Shown here in pieces: positions 16,066 through 25,599 of a DNA stretch of 64,000 nucleotides. A program made the translations under genes and the position numbers. The notes under the pieces were generated by a model. The model was not told where the DNA came from, did not search any database, and saw only the letters and a program-made list of their open reading frames with translations. The stretch is from Aestuariivirga litoralis. Lineage in GTDB: Bacteria > Pseudomonadota > Alphaproteobacteria > Rhizobiales > Aestuariivirgaceae. The stretch covers positions 2,119,001 to 2,183,000 of the forward strand of contig NZ_WAHS01000001.1 in assembly GCF_015714715.1 (NCBI RefSeq), in the 5' to 3' direction. Each line of letters starts with the position of its first letter. The first letter of the stretch is position 1.

Positions 16066-17610
16066 TTAGCTTTTTTTGAAGAAATGTCCAAGCCCAATTA
16101 CAACCAATAGAAGCACAAAAAACAAGCAGTCGCCCAAGCGGCCATAAGTTGTCTGACTCACAGGTTGTGGCAAGGCCAAATCATAGGCATCAGAAACACC
16201 AATCAGAGATTGAAACGTTACACGCCCAAGTGGGTCGATTATCGAAGAAATGCCCGTATTTGCCGCGCGGGCGGCGGGCAGGCCCTGCTCGATCGACCGC
16301 AGGCGCAGTTGGGCCAGATGCTGGTAGGGGCCAGTGGATTTGCCAAACCAGCCATCATTGGTGACATTGATCAGCCAGTTTGGACGAATTGAGGGTCCAG
16401 CCACCGCGTCCGGGAAGATCGCTTCATAGCAAATTGACATGCCGGCAAGGCCAGCGCCCGGTATTTCTAGATTGGTCGGTCCCGGCCCAGGAGTGAAGCT
16501 TTCCGGCAGGCTGACCACCTTGCGCAGGCCCAAAGGTTCCAGCGCCCAGGCCAATGGCAGGAATTCGCCGCCCGGCACCAGATGCCATTTGTCGTAATGG
16601 TTCAGCACCTGCGCTTGATCATTCAGGACGAGGATTGAGGTGAAATATTGCGCCTGGTCGTTGGCGGCGGAGCGGCGGACGGCACCGGCCATCAGCGTGG
16701 CGCCGGGCGGCATCGCTTTCGCCAGTTCGGCGCGGCCTGCGGCACTTTCATCCAGCAGGAAAGGCACTGAGGATTCCGGCCAGATAATATGGGTGATGGG
16801 TTTGCCGGTGGATGACGGCCGCGCATTCAGCGCCAGCAGCGTATCGTAAATCTTGCGGGCATGGCGTTCGAGCCATTTTTCATTCTGGTTGATATTGGGC
16901 TGGACGAGACGGACCATCACATCCGGCACATAGGCAGTGGGGTGCGATGCAAGACGCAGTTGGCCCCAAACCAATGAGAGGGGAAACGTGATCAAAAGTG
17001 CGACAGCCAGCCAGCGGCGGCGCGCGGTTTCGAAAACCGCGCCATAGATCGCACTGGCCCAGAGCGGGACCATCAGGGAAAGCCCAGTCATGCCGATGAT
17101 GGACGCCAGTTGCTCCACGCCGAACATGCCGTCACTCATCTGGCCCAAGGCAGACCACGGAAAGCCGGTGAACAAATGCCCACGCAGCCATTCGGCCATG
17201 GCCAAGGTGGCGGGCACAACCAGCCAGAGCGGATAGGACCGCTTGGCGGCAAAGCTGGCGGCGAGGATGGCCAGCATCCAAAACACGGCCATGAAGGCCG
17301 CAAGGCTGCCCAGCGCAATCGGCATCATCCAGAGATCACGTTCCGGATTGACGAAGAAGGCATAGGCAATCCAGTGCAAAGCCGCGATGAAATAGCCAAG
17401 GCCATAAAGCCAGCCGAGCCAGGCGATGCGGCGGTATAAGCTTTGGCTCTCGCGGGTGAAGATCACCAATGCCAGCGGCACGGTGATGAACAGAACCGGC
17501 CACAGATCAGTCGGTGGCAAAGCGATGGCCGCCAGTGCGCCAAGAACAAAGAGCTTCAGCGCCTGATGCCTTGCGGCAAAGCGCTGGAGCAAATTTTGTA
17601 GAGTTTCCAT
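16066..17610 (-). CDS. lnt: Apolipoprotein N-acyltransferase
   Basis: A 514-residue inner-membrane enzyme that adds the third acyl chain to lipoproteins. About six N-terminal transmembrane helices (residues ~20-200) precede a periplasmic nitrilase-type domain. Catalytic residues are visible: Glu in I-W-P-E-S-S-V-P-F, Lys in Y-D-K-W-H-L-V-P-G-G-E-F-L-P, and Cys in G-M-S-I-C-Y-E-A-I-F-P-D. A last transmembrane segment lies at the C-terminus. Its ATG shares one base with the TGA of the ureohydrolase gene upstream, so the two are probably translationally coupled, an unusual partner for lnt, which more often follows a CorC-type gene. Confidence 0.96.
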   Translation of the reverse strand: METLQNLLQRFAARHQALKLFVLGALAAIALPPTDLWPVLFITVPLALVIFTRESQSLYRRIAWLGWLYGLGYFIAALHWIAYAFFVNPERDLWMMPIALGSLAAFMAVFWMLAILAASFAAKRSYPLWLVVPATLAMAEWLRGHLFTGFPWSALGQMSDGMFGVEQLASIIGMTGLSLMVPLWASAIYGAVFETARRRWLAVALLITFPLSLVWGQLRLASHPTAYVPDVMVRLVQPNINQNEKWLERHARKIYDTLLALNARPSSTGKPITHIIWPESSVPFLLDESAAGRAELAKAMPPGATLMAGAVRRSAANDQAQYFTSILVLNDQAQVLNHYDKWHLVPGGEFLPLAWALEPLGLRKVVSLPESFTPGPGPTNLEIPGAGLAGMSICYEAIFPDAVAGPSIRPNWLINVTNDGWFGKSTGPYQHLAQLRLRSIEQGLPAARAANTGISSIIDPLGRVTFQSLIGVSDAYDLALPQPVSQTTYGRLGDCLFFVLLLVVIGLGHFFKKS

Positions 17611-18569
17611 CAGCGGCGCTTGGCCACCGCTTCCGCCATGCTGCACAGGATTTCAAACATCATCACCGCACCCGCATAGGCCGTCATGCCTGAGGGATCG
17701 AAGGGCGGGGACACCTCCACCACATCTGCGCCGACAATATTCAATCCGCGCAGTTCGCGCAGCATTTGCTGGGCCTGGAAGGTGGTGAAGCCGCCGATTT
17801 CCGGCGTGCCGGTGCCGGGCGCATAAACCGGATCCAGCATGTCGATATCGAAGGACACATAGACTTCCGAGTCGCCCACGATCTTGCGGGCTTCAGCCAT
17901 CACCGCCTTGGGGCCCTTTTCCATTGCCTCTTCGATGCGCACGATGCGCACGCCGACTTCTTCGGCATAATCGAAATCTGAATTGTCATACATCGAGCCG
18001 CGCAGGCCGATCTGGATCACTCTCTTTGGGTCAATCAGGTTTTCCTCGATGGCGCGCTTGAAGGGCGTGCCGTGGGTATATTTGAAGCCGCCGAAATAGC
18101 TGTCATACAAATCGGTGTGGGCATCGAAATGGATCATCGCCACCGGCTTCTTTTCACCCACGGCGCGCAACACGGGAAGCGAGGACAAATGATCACCACC
18201 AGCTGACAGCGGGCGGATGCCCTTGGCGACCAGCTTCTTGAAATATGTTTCCACGCGCTTCAGCGCATCTTCCACATTGGCGGGGTTCACTGGGCAATCG
18301 CCCAAATCCGCGACATGAGCCAGATCATAGGGCACCACTTTGGTGACTTGGTGCATGCGTCGCACCATCGATGACTGGTCGCGGATCTGGCGGGGCCCAT
18401 GGCGCGGGCCGGGGCGGTTGGTCGTGCCGCCATCCCACGGAATGCCGACAATTCCGATATCCACATTCTTTGCTTCTTCCAGCGGCACATGCGGCAGGCG
18501 GCCCCAGGTGGCAATGCCGCCAAAGCGCGGCGTGACGAGGCCCGAAGTGGGTTGGTTGAAATCGGTCAT
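17610..18569 (-). CDS. Ureohydrolase: guanidinobutyrase / agmatinase
   Basis: A 319-residue manganese ureohydrolase. Metal ligands are in place: G-G-D-H (L-S-S), F-D-A-H-T-D and S-F-D-I-D-M-L-D-P, followed by A-P-G-T-G-T-P-E-I-G-G-F. It would release urea from agmatine, 4-guanidinobutyrate or a similar guanidino compound. The N-terminal P-R-F-G-G-I-A-T-W-G-R-L-P-H resembles Pseudomonas guanidinobutyrase (GbuA). The divergent neighbours are DauA-like and AruI-like, which generate 4-guanidinobutyraldehyde, so guanidinobutyrase is the favoured activity; agmatinase (SpeB) cannot be excluded. A GGAGCG stretch lies before the ATG at 18569. The 92-bp gap to the DauA-like gene must contain both promoters. 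Confidence 0.88.
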   Translation of the reverse strand: MTDFNQPTSGLVTPRFGGIATWGRLPHVPLEEAKNVDIGIVGIPWDGGTTNRPGPRHGPRQIRDQSSMVRRMHQVTKVVPYDLAHVADLGDCPVNPANVEDALKRVETYFKKLVAKGIRPLSAGGDHLSSLPVLRAVGEKKPVAMIHFDAHTDLYDSYFGGFKYTHGTPFKRAIEENLIDPKRVIQIGLRGSMYDNSDFDYAEEVGVRIVRIEEAMEKGPKAVMAEARKIVGDSEVYVSFDIDMLDPVYAPGTGTPEIGGFTTFQAQQMLRELRGLNIVGADVVEVSPPFDPSGMTAYAGAVMMFEILCSMAEAVAKRR

Positions 18570-18661
18570 GTTGGTTTGCGCTCCGATGGTGAGTTTCTGG
18601 CTCCACAATAACCTGAAACAGAGCATGGACAAGCGGCCACGCGCATGGCTTTCTTGGCACC

Positions 18662-19777
18662 ATGAATGAGTTTGATTTTATCGTCATCGGTGCCGGCATT
18701 GCGGGGGCATCCGTTGCGGCACATTTGAGCGAGAAGGCTTCGGTGGCCGTGCTCGAAATGGAAGAGCGGGCGGGCTATCACACGACCGGGCGTTCGGCTT
18801 CGAGCTATGAGCCGAATTACGGGCCGGAGCCCATCCAGATTCTCACGCGGCTTGCGGGCGCGTTCTTTTTCAATCCGCCGAAGGAATTTGCGGATGGCGC
18901 GCTGTATCACCGGCGCGGCTCGCTGTTTGTCGAGGGGCCGGGGCAGCAGGCTGCCACCGAAACCTATTTGAAAACCGCCAAGGGCATCACCGAGCTAAAC
19001 AGCATCGAGATTGTGAAGCTGCATCCGGTGATGAAGCCGTCTTATGCCAAGCGCGGCTTCTATGACGCAGTGACCGGCGATCTGGATGTTGATCTTCTGC
19101 ACCGCGGCTATCTGAAACTGTTCAAGCAGCGCGGCGGGCAGGTGATGCTGAATGCGGGGGTGCGAGAGCTTTCTTACAGTGACGGCAAGTGGACGGCTGC
19201 TACCTCGGCAGGTAATTTTTCTGCGCCAGTCGTCATCAACGCAGCGGGCGCGTGGGGTGATGAAGTGGCCAAGCTGGCGGGCGTTGCGCCCATCGGCATT
19301 ACGCCGAAGCGCCGCTCGATCGCTGTGGTGCCGATCCAGGGCTATGAAGATTTCATGCGCTGGCCGTTTGTGTGTGATCTGGGCGAGACCTGGTATGCCA
19401 AGCCGCAAAGCGGCAAGATGCTGGTGTCCTCCGCCGACCAGACACCGGTGGAGCCGCATGATGCCTATGCCGATGATGAGGCGATTGCCACTGGCATTGC
19501 CAATTTCATGGATGCAACCACGATTGAGGTGACACGGGTGGAACATAGTTGGGGCGGGCTTCGCACCTTCTCCAAGGACAAAGTGCCCGTGGCGGGATTT
19601 GACGTGAAGGCGCCGGGCTTCTTCTGGCTCGTCGGCCAGGGCGGCTATGGCATTCAGTCGTCGCCTGCTCTGTCGCGGCTGGCGGCGGCGCTGGCTTCTC
19701 GCGCGGCTTTGCCTGATGATATTGCGGCTTCCGAATTCAAACTCTCGACCATTTTACCAGACAGGTTTTCAAAATGA
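18662..19777 (+). CDS. FAD-dependent amino acid dehydrogenase, D-arginine dehydrogenase (DauA)-like
   Basis: A 371-residue flavoprotein of the D-amino-acid oxidase fold. The N-terminal Rossmann motif is V-I-G-A-G-I-A-G-A-S, followed by G-Y-H-T-T-G-R-S-A-S and, later, V-I-N-A-A-G-A-W, P-K-R-R-S and G-G-Y-G-I-Q-S. Stretches such as the Y-H-T-T-G-R-S, P-K-R-R-S and Q-G-G-Y-G-I-Q-S blocks follow Pseudomonas DauA closely, and the length is the same. DauA oxidises D-arginine and other D-amino acids to 2-keto acids, passing electrons to the respiratory chain. Its stop overlaps the start of the AruI-like gene (ATGA), so the two are one transcript and probably consecutive steps. A related oxidase of other D-amino acids is the main alternative. 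Confidence 0.8.
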   Translation: MNEFDFIVIGAGIAGASVAAHLSEKASVAVLEMEERAGYHTTGRSASSYEPNYGPEPIQILTRLAGAFFFNPPKEFADGALYHRRGSLFVEGPGQQAATETYLKTAKGITELNSIEIVKLHPVMKPSYAKRGFYDAVTGDLDVDLLHRGYLKLFKQRGGQVMLNAGVRELSYSDGKWTAATSAGNFSAPVVINAAGAWGDEVAKLAGVAPIGITPKRRSIAVVPIQGYEDFMRWPFVCDLGETWYAKPQSGKMLVSSADQTPVEPHDAYADDEAIATGIANFMDATTIEVTRVEHSWGGLRTFSKDKVPVAGFDVKAPGFFWLVGQGGYGIQSSPALSRLAAALASRAALPDDIAASEFKLSTILPDRFSK

Positions 19778-21348
19778 CCACACGCGCAGAACTTTCGATC
19801 GGCGAGGCCTTGGTGGGCCTGCTTGAAGCTTATGGTGTGGATACGATCTTCGGCATTCCGGGCGTACATAATATTGAGATGTACCGCGCCCTGCCGCGCT
19901 CGAAGATCAACCACATCCTGCCGCGCCACGAGCAAGGTGCGGGCTTCATGGCGGATGGCTATGCGCGTGCCACAGGCAAGCCCGGCGTGTGCTTCACCAT
20001 TTCCGGCCCGGGCGTGACCAACATTCTCACGCCGATGGGGCAAGCATGGAGCGACTCTTCCAATGTGCTGGTGGTTTCGACCGCACTTGATGTGGTCTCC
20101 GCTGCGCAGGGGCGCGGGCGGTTGCATGAAATGATCAGCCAGTTGGACAGCGCCAAATCGGTCACGCATTTTGCCCGCCGCGCTTACACCGCACAGGATG
20201 TTCAGGACGCCTTTGGCGAGAGCTTTGCGCGCTTTGCCTCGGCGCGGCCGCGGCCTGCCTATGTGGAAATTCCGCTGGATGTGCTGAGCCAGCCGGCGGG
20301 CAGCAAGGGCTGGTTTGCGGCGGGCCTGCCGTCTTATCCGCAGGCTTTGGAAACGCAGGTTCAGGCTGCAATCAAGAAGCTGAATGGTGCAAAGAAGCCC
20401 TGCATCGTGCTGGGTGGTGGCGCGCAGGCGGCCGGTGCATCAGCTTTGAAGATTGCAGAATTGTTGAATGCTCCAATCATCACCACAGTGGCGGGCAAGG
20501 GCGTGGTGCCGGCATCACACCCACTGGTCTGGGGCGCGATGCTGCAGCTTGAAGCCAGCCGCGATTTGCTGACGCAAAGCGATTGCATCCTTGCCGTGGG
20601 CACAGAACTTTCGGAAACGGATTTCTGGGTGCTGGATTTCGCCATCGAGAAAAACCTCATCCGCATCGATATTGACCCCGCCTCGCTCGGGCGGCCGCAT
20701 AGTGCGGAGATTGCCATTCTGGCCGATGCCACTTCCACGCTGGCGCGAATTTCAGCGGGCGTGACGCAGCAGAAGAATGTAGCCGCGAAACCGCCTGCCA
20801 CCGAGAATTCGGAACTGCGGCAGATGATGACCAAGTTGCTGGACGTGATCCGCGAGGCACTGCCGGAAAACACGGTCGTGGTGTCTGACATGACGCAGAT
20901 CGCCTATGCCGGAAATGAGGTGTTTCCGGTTTCACAGCCGCGCTCATGGATTCATCCGTCCGGTTTTGGAACGTTGGGCTTTGCGTTGCCCACGGCGATT
21001 GGCGCCAAATTCGGCGTGCCGCACAAGCCGGTGGTGGCTTTGGCTGGTGATTATGGTTTGCAATATACGCTCAATGAATTGGGCACTGCGGTGGAGCACA
21101 AGCAGTCGCTGCCAATTCTGCTGTGGAACAATGATGCGCTGGGGCAGATCCGCGACAACATGGTGGGTGCGGGCATTCAGCCAAACGCAGTGACGCTGAA
21201 GAACCCGGATTTCATGGCGCTGGCCAAGGCCTATGGCGCGTGGGCCGAGCGGCCGGAAAATCTTGCGGCGCTTGCGATTGCCATCAAGGCGGCACTCAAG
21301 GCAGATGGGCCGACAATCATAGAAATGACGCCGCGGATGTTCGCCTGA
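19774..21348 (+). CDS. aruI: ThDP-dependent 2-ketoarginine decarboxylase (AruI)-like
   Basis: A 524-residue enzyme of the acetolactate-synthase/benzoylformate-decarboxylase superfamily. The catalytic Glu is in L-P-R-H-E-Q-G-A-G-F-M-A-D-G-Y-A-R (around residue 52), and the ThDP/Mg motif is G-D-Y-G-L-Q-Y-T-L-N-E-L with a downstream W-N-N. The C-terminus L-G-Q-I-R-D-N-M-V-G-A-G-I-Q-P and the overall size fit 5-guanidino-2-oxopentanoate decarboxylase, which turns 2-ketoarginine into 4-guanidinobutyraldehyde. It is translationally coupled to the DauA-like gene. Without biochemical data a different 2-oxoacid decarboxylase remains possible, but the neighbourhood strongly favours arginine. Confidence 0.75.
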   Translation: MTTRAELSIGEALVGLLEAYGVDTIFGIPGVHNIEMYRALPRSKINHILPRHEQGAGFMADGYARATGKPGVCFTISGPGVTNILTPMGQAWSDSSNVLVVSTALDVVSAAQGRGRLHEMISQLDSAKSVTHFARRAYTAQDVQDAFGESFARFASARPRPAYVEIPLDVLSQPAGSKGWFAAGLPSYPQALETQVQAAIKKLNGAKKPCIVLGGGAQAAGASALKIAELLNAPIITTVAGKGVVPASHPLVWGAMLQLEASRDLLTQSDCILAVGTELSETDFWVLDFAIEKNLIRIDIDPASLGRPHSAEIAILADATSTLARISAGVTQQKNVAAKPPATENSELRQMMTKLLDVIREALPENTVVVSDMTQIAYAGNEVFPVSQPRSWIHPSGFGTLGFALPTAIGAKFGVPHKPVVALAGDYGLQYTLNELGTAVEHKQSLPILLWNNDALGQIRDNMVGAGIQPNAVTLKNPDFMALAKAYGAWAERPENLAALAIAIKAALKADGPTIIEMTPRMFA

Positions 21349-22014
21349 GTGTGTGACTGGGCCATCATCTTTGACGTCGATGGCGTACTGCTGGAGCTGA
21401 CAAGCGCCGAGGAGGAGCTGTTCTTCCAGCCCTTTGCCAGGCGCATTGATGCGGATGTTCTTTCGCGCGACTGGAATTCCTACAAGATACGCAATGACGA
21501 AGAGATCGTGAAGGAAATCGTGGCGCGCTATGGCCTGCCACCGATTGAAGCTGCGATGATCACGCGCGAATATCTGGCGCTGCTGGAAGGCCAGCTTGCT
21601 TTGGATTTGAAATCGGAAGTGATCGCGGGTGCGGATCAACTGTTGAAGCAATTGCGCGGCAAGGCACGGCTCGGCATCGCCACCGCGAATTTCCGCAAGG
21701 CGGCGGAGCTGCGGCTGACGCAGGCTGGGCTATGGCCGATGGTTTCAAGCCTCGCGCATGGGGCTGATGGCGGCGGGGCGAAGGCTGAGATTCTGGCGCG
21801 GGCGATTGCTGAAGTGAAACTGCCGCGTGAGCGCATCATTTTCATCGGTGACAATCTCAACGATGTGGAAGCGGGATTGCGCAATGGCGTGCATTTCATC
21901 GGCTTCAGCGTGGATGCAAACCGGCGTTCTGCGCTTGCGCAAGCGGGTGCGAAACGTCTTGCAGCGCAACATGACGAGACAACTGCACTGATCGAAAACA
22001 TTCTCGGCGCTTGA
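21349..22014 (+). CDS. HAD-superfamily hydrolase
   Basis: A 221-residue protein with HAD motif I F-D-V-D-G-V-L, a cap domain, motif II T-A-N-F-R-K, and motif IV I-G-D-N-L-N-D. It resembles phosphoglycolate-phosphatase-like enzymes, but the substrate is unknown. The start is a GTG placed directly after the AruI-like stop codon (no gap), giving M-C-D-W, so it is probably co-translated with the arginine genes. Confidence 0.8.
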   Translation: MCDWAIIFDVDGVLLELTSAEEELFFQPFARRIDADVLSRDWNSYKIRNDEEIVKEIVARYGLPPIEAAMITREYLALLEGQLALDLKSEVIAGADQLLKQLRGKARLGIATANFRKAAELRLTQAGLWPMVSSLAHGADGGGAKAEILARAIAEVKLPRERIIFIGDNLNDVEAGLRNGVHFIGFSVDANRRSALAQAGAKRLAAQHDETTALIENILGA

Positions 22015-22066
22015 CCCTTCGCATGGCGGGTGGCAACCCTCTTTCCAAAACAGGAATTGAGGAATT

Positions 22067-25000
22067 ATGCCCGGCCCCAGTCAATTTGCACTGTTTCGCA
22101 CCCGCCGCTTTCTGCCACTGTTCATTGCTCAGGCGATTGGCGCCTTCAATGACAATGCCTTTCGTGGCTCGCTGGCCATTTTGTTTTTCTATGGCGCGAC
22201 ACGCCCGGGCAATCCGGAAGGCACCAATGCGCTCGCCGCTGGCCTGCTGGTCATTCCGTTCTTTCTTTTCTCGGCCCTAGCCGGGCAGCTGGCCGACAAA
22301 TTCGACAAGGCCGTGATGGCGCGGCGCATCAAGTTCGTCGAAATCGGACTGATTGCGCTGGCCAGCTATTCGCTGTTCAGCGGCCAAGTGTGGCTGCAGC
22401 TGTTCTGCGTGTTCCTTACAGGCACGCAGTCGGCTTTTTTCGGCCCGATCAAATATGCCGTGCTGCCACAATATCTCACCAAGGAAGAATTGCTGGGTGG
22501 CAATGGCATGGTGGAAATGGGCACGTTCCTCGCCGTGCTGGGCGGGACCATTTTTGGCAGCCTGTTCATTCTGGGTGGCGCTGGCTTGCATGTCGTTTCG
22601 GGCGCGATGATTGCGCTTGCCATTTGTGCCTATGCGGCGGCCTGGTTCATGCCTCCGGCACCGCCTGCGCAAGCTGATCTCAAGATCAATTTCAACCTCG
22701 TTTCCGAAACCTGGAATGTGCTCAAGCAGGCGGCGGAAAAGCGTGACGTACTGCTGTCGATCCTGGGCGTGTCGTGGTTCTGGTTCCTCGGCGTCGTGGT
22801 GCTCACGCAAGTCGTGCCCTTTGCACATAATGATCTGCATGCCGATGAAAAAGCCGCCACCACTATCATGGCGGTGTTCAGTGTGGCGACGGGCCTAGGC
22901 TCGGCCTTTTGCAATAGGCTGCTGAAAGGCCGCATCACCTTGCGCTTCGTGCCGCTGGCCGCGCTGTTGATGAGCCTGTTCATGTTTGATCTTTATGTGG
23001 CGGCTTCGAATTTCGGTGCAGGTTTTGTCGATGAGACGGCCACGCCGTGGGCCCTGTTCGACCGGCTCACCGGCCTGCGGCTGGTCTTCGATCTGTTCAT
23101 GGTGGCCTTCTGCTCTGGCCTGTTCGTGGTGCCGCTGTTTGCTTTCATGCAATCGCGCACGCCCTTTTATCGCCGTGCCCGCATCATCGGTGCCAACAAC
23201 ATTCTCAATGCTGTGTACATGGTGGTGGCGACCATTCTCTGCGGCGTGCTGCTGAAAATGGGCTTCACGGTGAAGGGGCTTTATGCGCTGTGCGGTTTTG
23301 CCAATCTGGTGGTCGTCGGCTACCTCGTCATCACCCTGCCGCAGACTTTGTTCGCCACCGTCGCCCGCTTCCTGATGCGGCTGTTCTACCGCGTCGAAGT
23401 GAACGGCATGGAGCATTATCTGGCCGCCGGGAACAAGGCGCTCATTGTGCCCAATCACACTTCCTATCTGGATGGCCCCCTGCTCTCGTGTTTCCTGCCC
23501 GAACGCGCTGCCTTCGCCGCGGATACCCGCATGGCCAAGGGCTGGTGGTCGAAGCCTGCCTTTTTCCTGTACGACATGGTGCCGATTGATCCGCTCAACC
23601 CGCTGTCATTGCGCGAGCTGGTGAACCGGCTGAAGCGCCATCAAAAGGTGGTGATCTTTCCCGAAGGCCGCCTGACCACCACCGGTGGCCTGATGAAAAT
23701 CTATGAAGGGCCTGCGGCGCTGGCCAATCTGGCGGGAGCGAAAGTTCTGCCTTTGCGCATCGATGGCGCGCTCTACTCACCTTTCTCGCGGATGCGCGGC
23801 AAGCTGAAGCTGCGTCTGTTCCCCAAGATTACGCTGACCTTCCAGCCGCCGGTTGAATTCACCACGCCCAAGGGCCTCGCCGGTTCCGCGCTGCGCGAAT
23901 GGCAAGCCGAGCAGCTGTACAGCGTGATGGCCCAGATGATCTTCAAGACATCGAATATTGACCGCACGCTGTGGGACTCGCTGCTTGATGCCGCGCAGAC
24001 GCATGGCAAAGGCCGGCAGATCATTGAAGACATTCAGCGCGTGCCTGTGACCTATGGCCGCCTGATCATGGGCAGCATGGTGCTGGGCCGCAAGATTGCG
24101 CAGCTCAGCGGCACGCAGAGGAATGTGGGCGTGCTGCTGCCCAATGCCAATGCGGTGGCGCTGTCGTTCTTCGGGTTGATGGCGCATGGCAAGGTTCCGG
24201 CCATGCTGAATTTCTCGACGGGTGCGATCAACATGGCGGCGGCCTGCGTGGCCGCCCAAGTCAACACCATCATCACCTCACGGCGCTTTATTGAAACCGC
24301 CGAGATGCAGGGCGACATCGAGGTGCTGAGCAAGAAAAACAAGATCGTTTATCTGGAAGATGTGCGCGGCACGATCGGCACGGGCGACAAGATTTACGGG
24401 CTGGCCTGCAAATTCTTCCCGCGTTTGATGTCGTCACGCTCAGGTGCTGTGAAGGATCCGAACAGCCCCGCTGTGGTGCTGTTCACGTCCGGCTCCGAAG
24501 GCCTGCCCAAGGGCGTTGTGCTGTCGCATCGCAATCTCAATGCCAATTGGCAGCAGGCGGCGGCGCGCATTGCGTTTTCGCCAGATGACACGATCTTCAA
24601 TGCGCTGCCGGTGTTCCATGCCTTTGGCCTGTTGGGTGGGTTGCTGCTGCCGCTGCTGGCTGGCGTGCGGACGTTCCTCTATCCCTCGCCGCTGCATTAC
24701 AAGATCATTCCGGAACTCTGTTATGACACCAATGCCACGGTGATTTTCGGCACCGATACATTCCTCACCGGTTATGCTCGCAGCGCGCATCCTTATGACT
24801 TCTTCAATATCCGCCTTGTGGTGGCGGGTGCTGAACGGTTGAAGCCGGATACACGCGCGCTGTGGATGGAGAAATTCGGCCTGCGCATTCTCGAAGGCTA
24901 TGGTGTGACTGAATGTTCACCGGTGCTGGCGGTGAATACGCCGCTGCATTACCGCTCTGGCAGCGTGGGCCAGTTGCTGGATGACATTCAATACCGGCTG

Positions 25001-25495
25001 GACCCGGTGGAAGGCATCAACCAAGGCGGGCGCCTGCATGTGAAGGGCCCCAATATCATGATGGGCTATCTGCGGGCCGACACGCCCGGGGTGATCGAAG
25101 CGCCGCCCGGCGGCTGGCATGACACTGGCGATATCGTCGATGTGGATGAACTGAAATACATCACCATCCTCGGCCGCGCCAAGCGCTTCTCCAAGATTGC
25201 CGGTGAAATGGTTTCGCTGACTGCCATCGAGCAAAAGCTGCAGGTGCTTTACCCCGATGCACCACAAGCCGTGGTGGCGGTGCCCGATAAGAAAAAGGGC
25301 GAGCAACTGGTGCTGTTCACCACCGTGGCGAAAGTCGACCGCAAAACTTTGTCAGATGGGTTGAAACGTGAAGGTGCGACGGACCTGATGGTGCCCAAGA
25401 CCATTGTACATGTGGAAGCATTGCCGCTGCTGGGTTCCGGCAAGACCGATTATGTTTCGCTGAACCGGATGGGGCTGGAGCAAGTGGGCGGCTGA
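22067..25495 (+). CDS. aas: LplT-Aas fusion: lysophospholipid transporter / acyltransferase / acyl-ACP synthetase
   Basis: A 1142-residue three-domain protein. Residues ~1-410 are an MFS (LplT-like) flippase with about twelve helices. Residues ~440-620 are a PlsC-type acyltransferase (NHTSYLDG, the N-H-x4-D motif, at about 460, then F-P-E-G-R). Residues ~640-1130 are an AMP-binding acyl-ACP synthetase (LFTSGSEGLPKG near 802, later G-Y-G-V-T-E). In Enterobacteria LplT and Aas are separate and re-acylate lysophosphatidylethanolamine; fused versions are known in other proteobacteria. It has no evident link to the arginine genes beside it. Confidence 0.93.
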   Translation: MPGPSQFALFRTRRFLPLFIAQAIGAFNDNAFRGSLAILFFYGATRPGNPEGTNALAAGLLVIPFFLFSALAGQLADKFDKAVMARRIKFVEIGLIALASYSLFSGQVWLQLFCVFLTGTQSAFFGPIKYAVLPQYLTKEELLGGNGMVEMGTFLAVLGGTIFGSLFILGGAGLHVVSGAMIALAICAYAAAWFMPPAPPAQADLKINFNLVSETWNVLKQAAEKRDVLLSILGVSWFWFLGVVVLTQVVPFAHNDLHADEKAATTIMAVFSVATGLGSAFCNRLLKGRITLRFVPLAALLMSLFMFDLYVAASNFGAGFVDETATPWALFDRLTGLRLVFDLFMVAFCSGLFVVPLFAFMQSRTPFYRRARIIGANNILNAVYMVVATILCGVLLKMGFTVKGLYALCGFANLVVVGYLVITLPQTLFATVARFLMRLFYRVEVNGMEHYLAAGNKALIVPNHTSYLDGPLLSCFLPERAAFAADTRMAKGWWSKPAFFLYDMVPIDPLNPLSLRELVNRLKRHQKVVIFPEGRLTTTGGLMKIYEGPAALANLAGAKVLPLRIDGALYSPFSRMRGKLKLRLFPKITLTFQPPVEFTTPKGLAGSALREWQAEQLYSVMAQMIFKTSNIDRTLWDSLLDAAQTHGKGRQIIEDIQRVPVTYGRLIMGSMVLGRKIAQLSGTQRNVGVLLPNANAVALSFFGLMAHGKVPAMLNFSTGAINMAAACVAAQVNTIITSRRFIETAEMQGDIEVLSKKNKIVYLEDVRGTIGTGDKIYGLACKFFPRLMSSRSGAVKDPNSPAVVLFTSGSEGLPKGVVLSHRNLNANWQQAAARIAFSPDDTIFNALPVFHAFGLLGGLLLPLLAGVRTFLYPSPLHYKIIPELCYDTNATVIFGTDTFLTGYARSAHPYDFFNIRLVVAGAERLKPDTRALWMEKFGLRILEGYGVTECSPVLAVNTPLHYRSGSVGQLLDDIQYRLDPVEGINQGGRLHVKGPNIMMGYLRADTPGVIEAPPGGWHDTGDIVDVDELKYITILGRAKRFSKIAGEMVSLTAIEQKLQVLYPDAPQAVVAVPDKKKGEQLVLFTTVAKVDRKTLSDGLKREGATDLMVPKTIVHVEALPLLGSGKTDYVSLNRMGLEQVGG

Positions 25496-25599
25496 CGCTA
25501 CGCGCTGCCGGAATGCTGGCCTCAAATCGGCGCATTGCTGGTGGGTTCATTTCAGGTTGCGCCCCCTGTATAAGGCTCAGCTTGAATTGAGGGTCTCTT

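Noticed and set aside
22067-25495. MFS-acyltransferase-synthetase fusion as a novelty.
   Set aside because: LplT-Aas fusions are known in many proteobacteria.
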